From Acanthochlamys bracteata (taxonomy: Eukaryota > Streptophyta > Magnoliopsida > Pandanales > Velloziaceae), in NCBI GenBank assembly GCA_019914995.1, contig CM034136.1, forward strand, positions 2,619,270 through 2,683,269: DNA of 64,000 nucleotides. The letters are read 5' to 3'. Below, in pieces: positions 61,489 to 64,000 of this stretch. The notes beneath the pieces were generated by a model. That model was not told the DNA's origin and did not search any database. It worked only from the letters and a program-made list of their open reading frames with translations. Position 1 is the first letter of the stretch. Every line of letters begins with the position of its first letter. The position numbers and the translations under genes are program-made.

Positions 61489-61918
61489 TTGGATATTATT
61501 ATGTTACACATTTTTTATTGTTTTTACTTTTATTTGACATAATTTTAAAATTAAATAGTATGAGTTATCGTAACTATTCCATATTATAGTAGTTATTATA
61601 TTATGTATAGTTATTGGGTAGTTATTCTATATAATTATTTGGTAGTTACTATATTGTGAAGATAGTTTTTTTATGAGAGAAACTATTCACTTCTTATAAA
61701 TAGCATCATTTGGGTCTCGAATACAAGTAATTCAAGAGAGATACCATCTATCATCATAGTGAATTGTTATTGTATTGGAACAACTCATTGAGTTGAAAGA
61801 ACTTGAAGGAGAGTAAAAGAACGACTATGGCTAGATGTTAGTATTTTTCATTCAATCTTTTCGCTTCCGCTATATTGTCTAATATATACAAATATACTAT
61901 TTTGTGTTTTAGTTTACA
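61489..61918 (+). repeat. 3' LTR of the 57.5-kb copia element
   Basis: About 430 bp matching the 5' LTR, ending GTTTACA. It is preceded by a degraded purine tract (AAACCAAGTGCGAGAACA). A convincing target-site duplication is not seen. Confidence 0.72.
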
Positions 61919-63180
61919 TAATCCACTTGTCTTTATTGTTCATGCTATACATATTATTTATCTACTCTTTAATAATTTGTGTTAAAAAAGTATTCATGCT
62001 AAAGGTAACTTAGCATGAAGTATAGCTTTTCTGAAACGAAAATATTTTTATCCTATTTTGAAAATTGAATTCAATTTTTTTTAGTTTAAAAAAATAATAA
62101 AAGTAAATAATAAATGATCTTAAATATAGAATATTTTTAGAGTTTTCAAATTTTTAAATAAATTTTATAAAATATGATAGAGAATTTATTATAAAATACG
62201 ATAAAAAGAGCTTTTGGAACGTGGTGTGACGCAACAGGAACGCTCTCTTAGACTAAGTATTGAAAAAGAAGGTAATCTTTTTATGGATATTTATTATTAT
62301 AAAAGGTTATCTTATATCATCAAAGTTTAATACTAATTGTGCATGAAAAATACACCCATCTCAAAATTTTTTACGAGGCTTTTAAAAAATAATTTAATCT
62401 TAAAATCACTACGATTGCACTCTCAAGACTTATTAAATCCGATAACACTGTTGGAGCATATCAATGCCTAGTCATCTTTAATCCATTTACTATTATGATA
62501 TGATAAATTACAAATGATTTCACATAAGTTTTCTATAAATATTATTAGATTATAAAGAATGTAAATGTGGTTTTCATTTGTTACCTATTTATACATTTCT
62601 TTATTTTCGACGAGTATGTCGTGCATCATTTGGGCAGTCCCAGACCACTACAGTGATGATTTGTTTCAAATCTATCAAGGACACCTACTCTTTTCTACTG
62701 TGATCCGTGAAATCCTATGAATTAATAAATTAGCCATAATGGCTAAATTAATAACACTTTCCAAAATGAAATGAAAGATTGTAACAATAGCTGATTTATA
62801 GGCATAGTTACTAATATTTTGAATTCTTTTAATTTTTTTGGCCAAAATCTTATTTTTAATTCACTTTTAGAATAAAATAAATACAAAACTTTATTATTTT
62901 TTTATCAAAAAGTCACTTTTAAATTTAAAAAAATTACTTTCATACCACTTCTAAACTAAAAAAATAATAAAACTAAAATCAGTTTCAATTTTAATTTTTT
63001 AAGTATATTATTTTCAAAACTTCAATTTCCATAACTAAATAAACACGCACTAAAAGTCCCAACAAATGTGCCAAATATGTGAAGGTATTCACACTTGCAC
63101 ATGTACTTAAATATGTCTATAAGCTATTATTTATATTTCTTACAATTATTTACATAAATTTAAAAACTTAGTTAACAGCT
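61919..63180. other. AT-rich intergenic sequence
   Basis: No gene or element recognised. Several poly-A and poly-T tracts. 62600-62720 is less AT-rich but shows no readable frame. Confidence 0.5.
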
Positions 63181-63323
63181 AATATGCATAGTTGGCAGAT
63201 CCGAACCTGACCGTCCGGGTCGATCGAAAAATATTCGATCTGAACGTCAAATCGGTCCGAATCTGCAAAACTTTTGGATATACAATCGATCCGGTGTGAC
63301 CCGGATCAACCCGAACCGGTTTT

Positions 63324-63587
63324 GGGAAGATCTGGCGACTTGTCCACTCGGGTCAATCCACGCTGATTAAAAATAAAAACGTTTTCAAAACTATTCTTTT
63401 TGGCCTCGTGTGTAGGTTTCCTACTTCTTATTTTCTTCTTTCTCTTCTCTCCCATGGGAAGATCTGGCAACCCGCCCACTCGGGTCGATCCGCACTGATT
63501 AAAAATAAAAACGTTTTCCAAACTATTCTTTTCGGCCCCGTGTGTAGGTTTCCTACTTCTTATTTTCTTCATTCTCTTCTCTCCGCC
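63324..63587. repeat. 132-bp tandem direct repeat
   Basis: Two units starting GGGAAGATCTGGC at 63324 and 63456. Both contain CACTCGGGTC, TGATTAAAAATAAAAACG and CGTGTGTAGGTTTCCTAC and end in a CT-rich tract, with few differences. The flank at 63190-63320 is rich in GGGTCGATC and CCGGATC words. Confidence 0.85.
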
Positions 63588-64000
63588 GCTCTCCCCGCTC
63601 GTCGGCGATCTGTCTTCCTATGCTAGTGATTCTACCTCCTGTCTCGGATTACTACAACATCTCCGTTGTCGTACCGATTCACGTTCATATTCTAACCATC
63701 AAGATCTCTCTTTTCACCAAGGTCTAATTCTATTCGATCTAGACCTGTGGGACATTCTGTTAGAAATTTATAAGATATTGTCGAAATTTTCTTTCTTCGA
63801 TAAGTTGAGAATTTTTTTTGATTTATCATCTTAACTTTAAATTAGTTGGTACACCTTTTTTCTTTAAGCTTATTTTTTCTCTGAAGAGATCTGGAATCTA
63901 TGTAACGGTATTGTTTGACTCATTCATGTATGTTTGCTTTAGGTTGATGTCAGGAAATATGGTACTTAGCTCAACTCCAATTCTCAACATGGTAATTTTC
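63588..64000 (+). other. Possible 5' region of a gene leaving the window
   Basis: After the CT-rich end of the tandem repeat comes a leader-like stretch (63590-63740) and then a T-rich intron-like stretch ending TTTGCTTTAG near 63943. A short exon-like piece follows, with MSGNMVLSSTPILNM in one frame and GTAATT after it. The window ends at 64000, so this remains a suggestion. Confidence 0.25.

Larger units (their letters stand above)
57555..61918 (+). mobile_element. Ty1/copia retrotransposon with reverse transcriptase deleted
   Basis: LTRs at 57555-57994 and about 61489-61918 share the same sequence order but differ at many positions, so the insertion is old. Inside are a primer site (GATATCAGAGCC at 58000), gag remnants (58920-59330: LNGNNYKE, LHLGCLNLDY), a zinc knuckle near 59600-59645 with an extra A, a protease remnant (59740), integrase remnants (60330-60800: ICCPDMRISGKKYF, INDYSQFMYLYLF) and the pre-RT linker (61220-61262). 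The sequence then jumps to the end of RNase H (HIRTKLMIAYLLTK). The reverse transcriptase and most of RNase H are missing. Wholly inactive. Confidence 0.82.

Overview
This window is nuclear DNA of a flowering plant, most likely a eudicot. It is AT-rich, has GT-AG spliced genes, carries Ty1/copia and Ty3-type LTR retrotransposons and FAR1-type Mutator-like (MULE) transposase genes, and contains an ortholog of the plant-only flowering regulator LUMINIDEPENDENS (LD). The species cannot be named from the sequence. All calls come from reading the sequence and from family knowledge; no search was run.

Layout. 1-10.4 kb is old repeat debris: a broken actin gene that keeps its intron positions (0.9-1.65 kb), a decayed MULE transposase (3.05-3.61 kb), and two members of an LTR family that seems to hold only gag and protease. 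10.37-18.94 kb is a Sirevirus-like copia element with a 1.6-kb 5' LTR and a 3' LTR cut off at 18944.

18.94-42.89 kb is the main structure. Two inverted arms of about 10.5 kb (18941-29420 and about 32375-42889) flank a 2.9-kb centre holding a FAR1/MULE transposase gene. Each arm carries a complete three-exon gene for a protein resembling the complex I assembly factor NDUFAF4 (transcribed outward), a GC-rich leader with a conserved two-exon 30-codon reading frame (transcribed inward toward the transposase), and an inner T-rich array of about 130-bp repeats. The arms are still very similar. The left NDUFAF4-like copy is frameshifted at the start of exon 3; the right copy is open throughout. The outer left end joins the copia LTR at a 4-bp microhomology. 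The outer right end lies inside a tandem repeat in front of another decayed MULE (43.15-44.26 kb).

44.3-47.0 kb holds an LTR and unidentified coding-like scraps. 47034-56384 (minus strand) is a complete 13-exon LD gene whose splice phases all agree, predicting 1131 residues, with one GC-AG intron. 57.5-61.9 kb is an old copia element that has lost reverse transcriptase. The last 2 kb is AT-rich sequence, a 132-bp tandem repeat and possibly the 5' end of a gene leaving the window.

Functionally, only LD and perhaps the right NDUFAF4-like copy look like intact host genes. The rest is a record of transposon insertion, decay and one recent large inverted duplication centred on a transposase.
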